NCBI GenBank assembly: GCA_000814665.1 | Contig: JWIH01000017.1 | Location: 1-64,000, forward strand | Direction of reading: 5' to 3' | Origin: Pseudoalteromonas flavipulchra NCIMB 2033 = ATCC BAA-314 | GTDB taxonomy: Bacteria; Pseudomonadota; Gammaproteobacteria; Enterobacterales; Alteromonadaceae | Length of the DNA: 64,000 nucleotides | In this document: piece by piece, positions 1-8,989 of the stretch | Position numbering within the stretch: the stretch's first letter is position 1 | How the letters are laid out: every line of letters starts with the position of its first letter | Notes under the pieces: model-generated | Told to the model about the DNA's origin: nothing | Databases searched by the model: none | What the model saw: only the letters and a program-made list of their open reading frames with translations | Position numbers and translations under genes: made by a program

Positions 1-1575
1 AAACAAAGCGCCACTATGCCGAGTGTACCGCAAATTCAAGCCCTCTCTGAGAATGCTCGACTCTCACTTGCCGCCGATGGCATTGCTACCATGATGAGCA
101 GTACCATTGAGCTGTCTTATACCTATCAAGATGGCAGCCCAATTATGGGTGCGCCTTATACCATTCGATTTGCAAACGGCACAGCGCTGACCGGTAACTT
201 AGACGACAGCGGTAAAGCAAAAATTGAGAATGCACCGCCCGGTCAATACACCGTGCAATATGGTGAGGACAAACGCGATTACCTGCCAGAAGATAATCGC
301 CCTAAAAATCCACTGTATGGACAAATCACCCCAGCGCGAGCGGCTGAAATGGTACGCAGCGGCAATACTGCACCACTGATAGAAGCCAATGGCATTGCAA
401 CCCAAGCAGGTGATTGGTTGTGGGGCACACTACAAGGCGACTTTAATCAAAACCCCTCCACGTCACAAATCGTGGTAGGTACCTTGATTTCCATGATACC
501 GATTATCGACCAAGTCATGGATTTACGAGATATCATCGCCAATGTCATGTTACTGACCGACGATGATGAAGCCAACGACACTGACGCTTGGCTTGCCTTT
601 ACCCTAACGGGTATTGGTTTAGTGCCAGTTGTGGGCTCCGCAGTCAAAGGCGTAGGCAAGGTTATCTTAAAAAATACTGGAGAATCGCTCTCTGCTGCGC
701 TTGCCGTTTTACGCAAGCTCGGCAAAGGCGACCCAGTTAAATACCTAAGAGACATCAACTGGCAAGACCTAGGAAAACAATCCGCCACGGAAGTTAAAAA
801 CATCGTCAAAGGCCTGCGCGATTCACTTGATGACATGTCCACCAGTTGGCACTACGACCTACTACTTCCAGACGCCGCCATCGAAGGCATGCAAGCCACG
901 GTAAAACGCCTAGACGACGTCACCCCCAAAATCGACCAGCATATGCAACAAGCCGCCCAAGAAATCGGACAGCGAGTTAATAAAGCACTGGATGAGTATC
1001 AAGGGGAGTTACCACAGGTTGGCGTTACCAATGTGCCGAAGAAATCTAAAGCACCGGAGCTTTCAGCTCCAGAAGGAAACGATCTCAAAGGTGCCCCAGT
1101 TAACAAAGTTAATCCGCCATCACGCAAAACGCCTAGTGACTTTACGCAGTATAAATCACTAAACCACAGAAAAGGCGCTACTGGTGAGTACAATGCACAC
1201 CAATTAATGTTGGAAAATGGTTTTACACCGCTAGGTAAAACCGACGGTAATTATAAACCAGGACAATCCGGTATTGACGGAATATATCTGCACCCAAATC
1301 CACCACCGGACTATGTGATTACAGAAGCCAAATATAACACCTCTCCATTAGGTATGACTAAAGATGGTAGACAAATGGGTGATGACTGGATCACAGCCGA
1401 ACGGCTAGAAAAAGCAGGTATAAGTAGAAGAGATAGAAAAAAAATACTTGATGCTTTAGCTGATGATGATGGCTCGGTACTAAAGCTATTAATTAGAAAT
1501 GAAATAGATGGAAACTTAGCTGTTGAAGTACTTGGTAAAGATGCTAAAACGATTGATAATCAATTTAAATTTTAA
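1..1575 (+). CDS. T6SS-associated polymorphic toxin with C-terminal PoNe-type DNase (5' end probably outside window)
   Basis: The reading frame is open to the left edge, and the first ATG (position 16) lacks a convincing ribosome site, so this is probably the 3' part of a longer gene. From that ATG: a small transthyretin-like beta domain (about residues 30-90, with APYTIRF and PPGQYTVQYG), a hydrophobic pre-toxin segment (about 155-215), a helical linker, then a tip from about residue 380. The tip carries GEYNAH, GIDGIY (D421), EAK (E437-K439) and GRQMGDDWI. This spacing matches the PoNe DNase family of the PD-(D/E)xK superfamily, effectors delivered by type VI secretion that degrade DNA in rival cells. 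The two genes after it are PoNi-like immunity genes, which supports the call. An upstream VgrG or PAAR partner would lie outside the window. Confidence 0.83.
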   Translation, partial: KQSATMPSVPQIQALSENARLSLAADGIATMMSSTIELSYTYQDGSPIMGAPYTIRFANGTALTGNLDDSGKAKIENAPPGQYTVQYGEDKRDYLPEDNRPKNPLYGQITPARAAEMVRSGNTAPLIEANGIATQAGDWLWGTLQGDFNQNPSTSQIVVGTLISMIPIIDQVMDLRDIIANVMLLTDDDEANDTDAWLAFTLTGIGLVPVVGSAVKGVGKVILKNTGESLSAALAVLRKLGKGDPVKYLRDINWQDLGKQSATEVKNIVKGLRDSLDDMSTSWHYDLLLPDAAIEGMQATVKRLDDVTPKIDQHMQQAAQEIGQRVNKALDEYQGELPQVGVTNVPKKSKAPELSAPEGNDLKGAPVNKVNPPSRKTPSDFTQYKSLNHRKGATGEYNAHQLMLENGFTPLGKTDGNYKPGQSGIDGIYLHPNPPPDYVITEAKYNTSPLGMTKDGRQMGDDWITAERLEKAGISRRDRKKILDALADDDGSVLKLLIRNEIDGNLAVEVLGKDAKTIDNQFKF

Positions 1576-1586
1576 GAGATATTAAG

Positions 1587-2333
1587 ATGTTAAGAGATAC
1601 TTTAAGAGATAAAGCTTACTTTGACGAAGCAGTTGAGTTTTATAGCGATGCAATAACTGAAGATGTTGAGAAAATCACTTCTAGTAATCGTCCTAATTTG
1701 GTGAGGATGAAACGCACCTTTAACTTAATAAACGAAGTTTTAAGTTACCTCCAAGTAAAATACTCTCGAGGGGATGACCTTATTGAGTTTAGAGCTTTTA
1801 TTCAGGACCTGCTTACTTATCGCAAATGGCAAAAGGACTTTGCAGATGATCTATCAGACGTAGAACAAGTTGAGCGTATTCCTATAGAAGAGTTGCACCA
1901 AAGCGATTTACGGAACTATTTAAAGTTATTTAGCTTCGCCTACTGCTTAAACATGGGAAAAGATTACTACTTACAATTATTAGAGCTTATTGGAAATCAA
2001 GGACAAGATGCACTATTTGATAAAATTGCGATTGCGCTAGGTGACACTGATCGTGAAATAGCAGCGGATACTCTGTTCAAAAAACGTTTCGATAAGCTGT
2101 ACAAAGTAGTTGAAGGAAGTCCAGAGCAACGTCCAGCACTTGCGAAATCTTATATGGAGGCTTGGTACGTTTTGGAGGAAAGTCCTGATATTCATTTACT
2201 GGACAATGATGCTTACGATGGCTATTGGTGCTGGGAAATTGCGCTCGTTGTTAAATTATTCAATATTGATGATAGCAGCTTTATTGACCACCCATACTAC
2301 CCTAAAGACCTCGTACATTGGCAAGAGAATTAG
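1587..2333 (+). CDS. PoNi-type immunity protein (DUF1910/DUF1911)
   Basis: A 248-residue acidic helical protein starting 11 bases after the toxin stop. The N-terminal half (YSRGDD, a run of helices) fits DUF1910. The C-terminal half carries the DUF1911 landmarks LIGNQGQDALFD, ALGDTDR, GYWCWEIALV and YYPKDL. Such proteins bind and neutralise PoNe DNases in the cytoplasm, and the position directly behind a PoNe tip makes this the cognate antidote. It should share the toxin transcript. The family call is strong; pairing with this toxin is inferred from adjacency. Confidence 0.85.
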   Translation: MLRDTLRDKAYFDEAVEFYSDAITEDVEKITSSNRPNLVRMKRTFNLINEVLSYLQVKYSRGDDLIEFRAFIQDLLTYRKWQKDFADDLSDVEQVERIPIEELHQSDLRNYLKLFSFAYCLNMGKDYYLQLLELIGNQGQDALFDKIAIALGDTDREIAADTLFKKRFDKLYKVVEGSPEQRPALAKSYMEAWYVLEESPDIHLLDNDAYDGYWCWEIALVVKLFNIDDSSFIDHPYYPKDLVHWQEN

Positions 2334-2345
2334 TAGGAGACAATA

Positions 2346-3137
2346 GTGCGCGATACACGGAGAAGTAACGATTACTTCGAAGAATTCTTAGTCGACATTG
2401 AAGTTGGCATTAAAGAAACACAGGAAGCCCTCGACGCAGGTAATTTTACCGCACCTAGCGAGCGAGTTAATGTTGCCCAGCGTATATATCAGCTCGCGAT
2501 TATGCGAGCGGTAGCGCACTACTCATACGGTGCTCACCTTGGGGATGTTAAGCGCTATACAGAAGCAATTTTGCCGTATCGAAAACAACTGACACACTAC
2601 TGTGATAAGTTACCTGTAAATCATCAAATATACCGCCATGCTTTTGAAAAGCTGGGCGGGCAAATCGATGCTGTCGGCTCCTCTAATATCAATCGTTATA
2701 TCTACACTTTGTGGTGGCTGGCACTTTTACAAGCCTGCGATGTTGCTCCAGCTCATATTCAAGAAGTACTCGATGTTATTGGCGAGCGCGGCAAAGACAC
2801 CTTACTTGATAATGTAGCCATTGTACTTGGTGATAACGATAGACCTATTTCGCCCACACTCTACTACCCTGAAATTTATCAAAACCTTTCACTCGCTTTT
2901 ACAGTACCTAATGAGCAAAAGCCTGATTTACTCAACCAATTTGCACAAAATTGGTACAGCAAGTTAGAGGGCTTGGCGGACTGGCATGATAATCATAACT
3001 GTGAATGCGAATTCGAGTACACGGATTATTATATTGGTTATTGGTGCTTTGAATTAGCTTTAGTTGCTAATGTTCTAGAAATACCAAGAGAACCCTTAGA
3101 AGATAGTGTTTATGTTCCGGTTGATTTAATCAGATAA
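2346..3137 (+). CDS. second PoNi-like immunity protein (DUF1911), probably orphan
   Basis: A 263-residue protein related to the preceding gene: shared landmarks are IGERGKDTLLDN, VLGDNDRPI, GYWCFELALV and VPVDL. It starts at GTG 2346, with TAGGAG about 9 bases upstream, 12 bases after the previous stop. The two proteins are clearly diverged, so this is unlikely to be a recent duplicate. It probably protects against a related PoNe variant carried by sister strains, or is a leftover from an earlier toxin module. The decayed toxin fragment just downstream favours the second reading. The DUF1911 assignment is firm; its target is unknown. Confidence 0.8.
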   Translation: MRDTRRSNDYFEEFLVDIEVGIKETQEALDAGNFTAPSERVNVAQRIYQLAIMRAVAHYSYGAHLGDVKRYTEAILPYRKQLTHYCDKLPVNHQIYRHAFEKLGGQIDAVGSSNINRYIYTLWWLALLQACDVAPAHIQEVLDVIGERGKDTLLDNVAIVLGDNDRPISPTLYYPEIYQNLSLAFTVPNEQKPDLLNQFAQNWYSKLEGLADWHDNHNCECEFEYTDYYIGYWCFELALVANVLEIPREPLEDSVYVPVDLIR

Positions 3138-3231
3138 ACTTCTGCGCATGATTTTTAAGAAAGGATAGGCTGAAACACTTGGGTGTTGCAGGGCTAAGCC
3201 GCTAACCTTCACTGACAGTAGTCAGCCCCTC

Positions 3232-3454
3232 GATTTCCATGATACCGATTATCGACCAAGTCATGGATTTACGAGATATCACCGCCAATGTCATGTTACT
3301 GACTGACGATGATGAAGCCAACGACACTGACGCTTGGCTTGCTTTTACCTTGACCGGCATTGGTTTAGTGCCAGTAGTGGGCTCAGCAGTCAAAGGCCTG
3401 CACGATTCACTTGATGGCGAGAATCTAAACGCATACACCCAGCATTATTCGTAG
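3232..3454 (+). pseudogene. decayed fragment of a second toxin gene (pre-toxin segment)
   Basis: Bases 3232-3424 are nearly identical to two separated parts of the first toxin gene: 486-651, then the stretch from about 805. The junction lies at the 9-mer GTCAAAGGC, which occurs in the intact gene at 643-651 and 805-813 and here only once (3389-3397). This indicates a 162-base in-frame deletion between short direct repeats. Homology ends near 3424 and the frame stops at 3454. There is no start region and no nuclease tip, so it is a relic of a duplicated toxin module. Nothing suggests it is expressed. Confidence 0.8.
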
Positions 3455-3707
3455 CTAATGGATGTGTAGAAGTTAGTGGCGATTGCCTGACCCAAATAAT
3501 ATCAGGATAGTTACATTCAAAATAACGAACTCGTTTTTAGATGGCAATTTTAAAGCATAGTGCTCTAGCAAAAGATACAAATTATGCTCAGCTATAGCCT
3601 TCAATACATGCTACTGCGTTGTATGTTTTAGTGTATTAATTCAGATATAAAGTATGTTATGTTCGTTCATGCTAGCCTCAGCTGTTTAGCTATTCAACAA
3701 ATTAATT

Positions 3708-4085
3708 ATGGCTCTGCTTTATATAAAGCGAACCCACGAAAAAGAGAAAGCTAGCACGGTGTGGGAGTCATTATATCTATATTTCGGAAGATCGGCAGTG
3801 AATGATATTGAAAGAAATAAGTTAATCAAAACTAGCTGGGATTTGCATAGTTTGGTAGAAAGTAGCTACCTTGGCAATCCCGCTACCAAAGGCGATGAAG
3901 AATGGCTAGAAAAACAGCGTATTCTATTAGCTGATATGGCTATTCATCTATTACAAACGGCTATTAAGCCAGGTAACATAGAGCTTGATAAATTAAAAAA
4001 TAATCTGCACTCAATTCTAACAATCACAGATCAATTTTTACCCCACTCAGGACTTAAAGAAGCAACAGAGAAACTTTACGAGTAA
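3708..4085 (+). CDS. hypothetical protein, possible orphan immunity gene
   Basis: A 125-residue, mostly helical, charged protein with no signal peptide or membrane segment. I recognise no family. No clear ribosome site precedes the ATG, and the upstream 250 bases are AT-rich and non-coding. Position is the only clue: it follows two immunity genes and a toxin relic, where orphan immunity genes of lost toxin tips often sit. That role is inference only. Confidence 0.45.
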   Translation: MALLYIKRTHEKEKASTVWESLYLYFGRSAVNDIERNKLIKTSWDLHSLVESSYLGNPATKGDEEWLEKQRILLADMAIHLLQTAIKPGNIELDKLKNNLHSILTITDQFLPHSGLKEATEKLYE

Positions 4086-4216
4086 ACATATAACACATGT
4101 CCAAGTTAGTATTGCCATAGTTTGGTTTCCTGTAGTAGTCATATTTTGCAGTTGACTATAACGATAACAGCCGGTGTTATTTATTGCACAAAGAGAAAGG
4201 TTAACACCCACTATGA

Positions 4217-5170
4217 CTACCCTCTCACTCGATTAAGCGATTGGTTATAGTGTTTTTTGTATTGCTTCGCTAAAGCCTGACTGTCTTGATAGCCAACCTG
4301 ATTGGCTATCTGCTCCACGCTCAAGTTTGTGCCATGCATTAGCTGTTTGGTGCGAACGAGTCGCGCAAGTCGCACATACTCAAACGGTGTCATATTCGTG
4401 TGCTGTTTAAAGCGTCGAATTAACGTACGCTCTGACATACAAGCTTGTTTCGCAAGGCTCTGTAAGCTATGTGAAACATCGAGATTATCGCTAATATGAT
4501 GCTGTGCCTTAAGCAATTGCGCATCTCTATGTTGTAAAAAGCCACTGAGCTGCACAAACTCATTTTGACTCGCTTGCTCGTTTGGTATCGCCAGCCATGC
4601 GGCGATTGTTTTTGCCACTTCAGAGCCCAGCACGTCGGTAATAAACCGCAGCATCAAGTGCAAGTAACTATGAGCTGCGCCCGCGGTATACACCATATCG
4701 CTTTGCTCTGTTATCTTTTGGCTGTTGGGCTTTAAAACTGGAAAGTATCGTGTAAAAAAAGGCGTGAGCCACCAGCTACACGTAAATTGTTTTTTATCCA
4801 ACAATCCTGCTGTGGCTAAAAATGCGGTACCGCAACATCCGGCAAGTTGATAAGTCGCGGGATGAAATTCAATACCATGCTTGTTTAATTGTGCTTTGAT
4901 TTGTTGGCATTGTTGCCACAACAAAGGCTCTGATGAAAAGTGACTGCAGAGCCAGATAACGACATCAGCATCAGCCAATGCGCTAAATTCAGCATGACAA
5001 ACAAATTCTAAACCCTGACTACTCATCACCGACTTTTGCCCTGAAAGCGCAACCGTCTGCCAGCAAAACACCGCCTTACCAGCGACTTTGTTTGCCACGT
5101 TCAAAATATCAATCACACCTGTTAATGCGCTCGCAAACACATGTTCAGGACATAGCAAAACCACCTTCAT
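4217..5170 (-). CDS. GlxA-type AraC-family transcriptional regulator
   Basis: A 317-residue two-domain protein. The N-terminal ~180 residues have the DJ-1/PfpI fold seen in GlxA-like regulators (starts MKVVLLCPE; AGCCGTAFLATAGLLD at the elbow; SCAWW-like FTCSWWLTP after it). The C-terminus is an AraC helix-turn-helix pair (SLQSLAKQACMSERTLIRRF and VEQIANQVGYQDSQALAKQYKK). It is divergent from the MAPEG gene, with under 100 bases between them, so it may control that gene from the shared region. The effector is unknown. Confidence 0.88.
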   Translation of the reverse strand: MKVVLLCPEHVFASALTGVIDILNVANKVAGKAVFCWQTVALSGQKSVMSSQGLEFVCHAEFSALADADVVIWLCSHFSSEPLLWQQCQQIKAQLNKHGIEFHPATYQLAGCCGTAFLATAGLLDKKQFTCSWWLTPFFTRYFPVLKPNSQKITEQSDMVYTAGAAHSYLHLMLRFITDVLGSEVAKTIAAWLAIPNEQASQNEFVQLSGFLQHRDAQLLKAQHHISDNLDVSHSLQSLAKQACMSERTLIRRFKQHTNMTPFEYVRLARLVRTKQLMHGTNLSVEQIANQVGYQDSQALAKQYKKHYNQSLNRVRG

Positions 5171-5264
5171 GGCAATATCAAACCAAAACTAGTCATTATT
5201 GACACAATAAGTTAGCAATCAATCTAGTTAAAGTAAAACCTCTTTCAAACTCAGGAGCTTTACT

Positions 5265-5672
5265 ATGTGGATCCATATTCCGATTTTATTTTTGCTTAGC
5301 CTAACGCTGCTATTATTTCTTCTGACCGCAACGAGTAGAATTCGCGCAGTCAAAAATGGTGATATTGCACTTCAAGATATTCGCTATGTTGAAAAACACG
5401 CCTTCCCCGAGCGCATAAGATTATTAGGTAATAGCTATGACAGCCAGTTTCAGCAACCAGTTTTATTTATTGCACTACTGATACTTTTGCATACTGAGCA
5501 AATGACGGGACAATTTTGGTTTGTGCTCAGCACCGTGTTTGTCGCAGCAAGATATTGGCACAGCTACGAGCACATACTGGGCAGTAACTTACGGTTACGA
5601 ACCCTAGCATTTGGATTAAGTAGCTTTTGCTTGTTTTTTGCCTGGTTTAGCTTCTTGTTCGTTAGGATGTAA
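5265..5672 (+). CDS. MAPEG-family membrane protein
   Basis: A 135-residue protein with four hydrophobic segments (about residues 3-22, 63-80, 82-97, 108-132). It has the MAPEG pattern: a first transmembrane helix, a basic loop with R-A-V-K-N-G, the E-R-x-R-L-x-G-N-S-Y-D segment, then RYWHSYEHILGSNLRLR. Bacterial MAPEG proteins are inner-membrane and mostly uncharacterised; eukaryotic relatives act on glutathione or eicosanoid substrates. An AGGAG ribosome site sits about 8 bases before the ATG. Divergent from the GlxA-type regulator. Confidence 0.85.
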   Translation: MWIHIPILFLLSLTLLLFLLTATSRIRAVKNGDIALQDIRYVEKHAFPERIRLLGNSYDSQFQQPVLFIALLILLHTEQMTGQFWFVLSTVFVAARYWHSYEHILGSNLRLRTLAFGLSSFCLFFAWFSFLFVRM

Positions 5673-5753
5673 AAAGTCTCTGGTTAAAGGGATTTTACAC
5701 TGGCTAAGTTACGTACAAGTTTGTTACATTAACTACAACAATAACCTTAGGTT

Positions 5754-7334
5754 TTGGTTGTGCTGCAGTCTAGGTTGAATGGCGTCAAAATACACAGCAA
5801 CTTTAGTGGGAAGCTTACGCTCCTACTCGCTTTTATTTACGGCGCCGTATTTTTGTTTAGCCCCTCAATTTTTGCGCTTGATGACAATTGCTCGCTCACG
5901 ACCACTCACGGCGACTCAATTTTGCTTACTATAAATACGACGTCTTATAGCAAAATTGAACGCGGCAACAATACCGTCTCGATAGCCTGTAATTTAAATG
6001 AAGACAGCGTTTTTTCATTTGTAGATGTTGGCCTTAATCACTATCAGTGGCGAGTCAACGCCCCTTTGCCCGTTAAGTTCTCACAGCCCGCATTTATCAT
6101 TCCAAAAGGTAGGTACACAGCAACCTTAAGCTTAGATTCTATGCAAATTCATACGCCAAGATTTAGGCTGATGAGCATGGGGAAATTTATTTGGGAAAGT
6201 CAAAAAAGCAGCCTAGTCATGGGCGCATTTTATGGACTTTGCTTTACCTTAATTTGCTATGTATTGATCATGGGTAGTCGCCTCAATGATCCTATATTTA
6301 GACTCTACGGCGCTTATATCTTCTGCCTTTGTGGATTTGTATTATTCCAAGAAGGGCAATTAAATCTTTTTGTTTCATCTCAGTATAAACCATTACTCAA
6401 ACACGCATATCTACTTAGTATTGGTCTCACTGTGGTTTCAGCAACTTGGTTTATGTTGAGTATCCTACTTGTTGACAAACAGTGGCCAAAACTCGTGTTG
6501 CTACTGAAAAGTGCCGCGGGTATCGTGATGCTCCTGAGCATACTTAAAATTCCCACTCAACAAGCACAATTGTCCTACTTATTAAGCCAAATTATGGCCT
6601 ATATAACCCTCGCTATTGTCGCTACTATCTTTGTGCTATCAGCTCTTCAAACCAAGCGCAAAATTGGCGAAGCAAGTTTGGTTTTTGCGGCACTGAGCCT
6701 AGTATTAGTCGGTATGGTATTTCGCGTGCTGTTAGTGGGATATAGCCCATTTATGCAGCGCTATGCACTTATTTTTGCGTTTGCCATTGAGTCTTTACTG
6801 CTTGCCGTTGCGGTATCTAAACGCATTGGACGACTCAGACAGCAAAAACAACAAGCTGAAAATGAAGCAAATTATGATCAATTGTGCGGCATTTTTAACC
6901 GTCGAGGCTGGTACAAACAAGCCAACGTGCTAGTCGAGCAATTTAATAAACGTGGTGGTGTTTTGGCATTATTTTACATTGACTTAGATAAGTTTAAGTT
7001 GATTAATGACCAATTTGGTCACGATGCTGGAGATAAGGCGCTTGCCCATGTTGCGACGTTTTTGTCATCAAGTATCAGAAAACAAGATATTGTAGGACGC
7101 CTAGGTGGCGATGAGTTTGCAGCGCTCTGCTTATTTGACGACACACAGTCTGCAGAAGAAAAAGCACAACAGCTGCAACAACAACTTAATACCTTGCAAT
7201 TTAGTCATGGGAAACTAGAGGTAGCAATTCAAGGTAGTGTCGGGCGAGCATTTTCCCAACACCCGATAACAGATATCAGCGATTTAATCGCACAAGCTGA
7301 CAAGCAAATGTATCAGCAAAAAGCCTTATCTTAA
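5754..7334 (+). CDS. membrane diguanylate cyclase (7TM sensor + GGDEF)
   Basis: About 526 residues: a signal or first membrane segment (about 22-42), a periplasmic beta domain (to about 150), seven transmembrane helices (about 155-360) like 7TMR-DISM receptors, a short coiled coil rich in Q/E, then a GGDEF domain with an intact GGDEF signature (G451-F455). An RxxD motif (RKQD) five residues before it is the product-inhibition I-site. The protein should make cyclic di-GMP in response to a periplasmic ligand. No in-frame ATG lies near the start; translation begins at TTG 5754 or GTG 5760, so the exact start is uncertain. Confidence 0.88.
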   Translation: MVVLQSRLNGVKIHSNFSGKLTLLLAFIYGAVFLFSPSIFALDDNCSLTTTHGDSILLTINTTSYSKIERGNNTVSIACNLNEDSVFSFVDVGLNHYQWRVNAPLPVKFSQPAFIIPKGRYTATLSLDSMQIHTPRFRLMSMGKFIWESQKSSLVMGAFYGLCFTLICYVLIMGSRLNDPIFRLYGAYIFCLCGFVLFQEGQLNLFVSSQYKPLLKHAYLLSIGLTVVSATWFMLSILLVDKQWPKLVLLLKSAAGIVMLLSILKIPTQQAQLSYLLSQIMAYITLAIVATIFVLSALQTKRKIGEASLVFAALSLVLVGMVFRVLLVGYSPFMQRYALIFAFAIESLLLAVAVSKRIGRLRQQKQQAENEANYDQLCGIFNRRGWYKQANVLVEQFNKRGGVLALFYIDLDKFKLINDQFGHDAGDKALAHVATFLSSSIRKQDIVGRLGGDEFAALCLFDDTQSAEEKAQQLQQQLNTLQFSHGKLEVAIQGSVGRAFSQHPITDISDLIAQADKQMYQQKALS

Positions 7335-7360
7335 AGCTTAGGCTGCCTTAAGGTAAGGCT
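7318..7360 (-). terminator. intrinsic terminator of arfA, spanning its stop codon
   Basis: On the minus strand a 13-base arm (7360-7348) pairs with 7334-7322, with one mismatch, and is followed by a run of T. The arfA stop codon (7340-7338) lies in the 13-base loop. The 3' arm also overlaps the last codons of the convergent GGDEF gene. Confidence 0.75.
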
Positions 7361-7520
7361 CTTGGCCTTTGTGCTTTACGCTACGTTGATAACTACCTTT
7401 GCCTTTTTTGCTCTTTTCAACTTTCGCCTTAAACAACGGGCTGGTTACCAACGCTTTTAGTGCGTTGTCTTTAATTTCACCACGCTGATGAGCATGCTGA
7501 AGTTTGCTTTTTTTAGTCAT
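7338..7520 (-). CDS. arfA: alternative ribosome-rescue factor A
   Basis: A 60-residue basic protein with the ArfA core: GEIKDNALKALVTSPLF followed by KVEKSKKGKGSYQRS. ArfA recruits release factor 2 to ribosomes stalled on mRNAs without a stop codon, as a backup to tmRNA. It lacks the hydrophobic C-terminal extension of the full-length E. coli precursor and so resembles the active truncated form. In known cases arfA is controlled by a hairpin near its 3' end that yields a non-stop message; a strong hairpin sits here, but around the stop codon itself. Confidence 0.9.
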   Translation of the reverse strand: MTKKSKLQHAHQRGEIKDNALKALVTSPLFKAKVEKSKKGKGSYQRSVKHKGQEPYLKAA

Positions 7521-7732
7521 GACTTACTCCAAATAAGAATCGTATAAATTGATAGTGTTGATGCATAATTTCCGACCATCAACAAGCGCGAATATTAACC
7601 TAAATGCTTTAAAGCGCAATGGCTTTTAGCAATAAATTTTCGTCTTTTTTGACTGCTATTTTAAAGTTAAGTTCATACCTACGCTCTATACTTAAATGCA
7701 GCCCTTTCAAGTCAAGCTAAACATTCGCGACA

Positions 7733-8740
7733 ATGACCGATATCAAGATTGCAACCGGGATCAGCATACATTATCAGGACGAGGGTGCGCCTCACGCCCC
7801 CGTTATTATTTTGATAATGGGTCTTGGGGCACAAATGACGATTTGGCCAGATGAATTGTACTTTGGGCTAGTCAATAAAGGTTTTCGGGTGATCCGTTTT
7901 GATAATCGCGACACGGGATTATCGAGCCACTTGGACCATTTAGGTTCTCCGAGTGTGATAAAAACCATGCTGAGTAAAAAGCTTCCCATCCGCGCTTCTG
8001 TTCCCTATACCCTAGAAGATATGGCCGAAGATGTTGTCGCTTTGATGGCTGGACTTAAGATTAAACGCGCCCACCTTGTTGGTGCTTCTATGGGCGGGAT
8101 GATTGCACAAATCGTTGCCGCTAAGCATAAAAAGAAAGTGGTAAGTTTGACCTCAATTATGTCAACCTCAGCGTATCCCAAGTTTACCGCAGCAAATGTA
8201 AAAGTCATGCTGCAACTGGCAAAAGCACGGCCAAAGTCAGACGGCCTCCAATCTGCCATTCAATACAATATAAAACTCAACCAGCTGATCGGCAGCCCAG
8301 CCTATCCTCAAGACGAATGGACGCTACATCAACAAGCCAAACACAGTATTGAACGCGCACATAACCCGCAAGGATTTAAGCGTCAGCTTGCGGCGATTGT
8401 CGCAAGCCAATGTCGCAAGCACACGCTGGCAAAGATCAAAACGCCTACACTTGTTATCCATGGTACCGACGACCCTATTTTCCCGGCGGCCGCTGGCCAG
8501 CAAACCGCCGCTACTATTCGCAAATCCAAACTAAAACTGGTCAATGGGATGGGTCATGACTTCCCTCCAATGCTCATGCAAAAGATTGCTAAATGGGTGG
8601 CAAAACACGTAACTAAAGCAGAGCGAAAGCGATTAAAAAAGAAACAACACAAACAAATTGCAACTCAAGAGACTGCGAATAAAAAAGTCCCGAAAAATCA
8701 ATCAAACACACCCCAACAAAACACAGTCCAAAATAAATAA
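7733..8740 (+). CDS. alpha/beta-hydrolase
   Basis: A 335-residue cytoplasmic alpha/beta-hydrolase. The nucleophile elbow is GASMGG (S119), the acid is in GTDDPIFP (D246 or D247) and the histidine in GMGHDFPP (H275); GLGAQMTIWPDELYFGL and RFDNRDTGLS are typical of the family. The last ~45 residues are a lysine/glutamine-rich tail beyond the catalytic fold. Substrate unknown; related proteins are esterases or lipases. Confidence 0.87.
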   Translation: MTDIKIATGISIHYQDEGAPHAPVIILIMGLGAQMTIWPDELYFGLVNKGFRVIRFDNRDTGLSSHLDHLGSPSVIKTMLSKKLPIRASVPYTLEDMAEDVVALMAGLKIKRAHLVGASMGGMIAQIVAAKHKKKVVSLTSIMSTSAYPKFTAANVKVMLQLAKARPKSDGLQSAIQYNIKLNQLIGSPAYPQDEWTLHQQAKHSIERAHNPQGFKRQLAAIVASQCRKHTLAKIKTPTLVIHGTDDPIFPAAAGQQTAATIRKSKLKLVNGMGHDFPPMLMQKIAKWVAKHVTKAERKRLKKKQHKQIATQETANKKVPKNQSNTPQQNTVQNK

Positions 8741-8989
8741 CATTCCCTGACATTACGCCCTGTAACGCCTGACAGTGCTAGCCTTCGCATCGTAATTCAA
8801 GCTAAATCAGGAACACCAATTCTATCCTTATCGTTAAATTAAAGTAAATTTCTATTTGACAAACGTACATAAAAGCAACAACAATTAAACCGTTCCAAAC
8901 TAATTTGGACGCCCAAATAAAAATAGCCATGGATACAACATCAACAGGTATCTGCCCACAAAAAATGGAACGATACAAAAGAGGTCAAC

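Noticed and set aside
447..842. 131-residue minus-strand frame inside the toxin gene, and its partial copy at 3202-3438
   Set aside because: It is a mirror of the conserved toxin coding sequence; duplication of the toxin explains the second copy.
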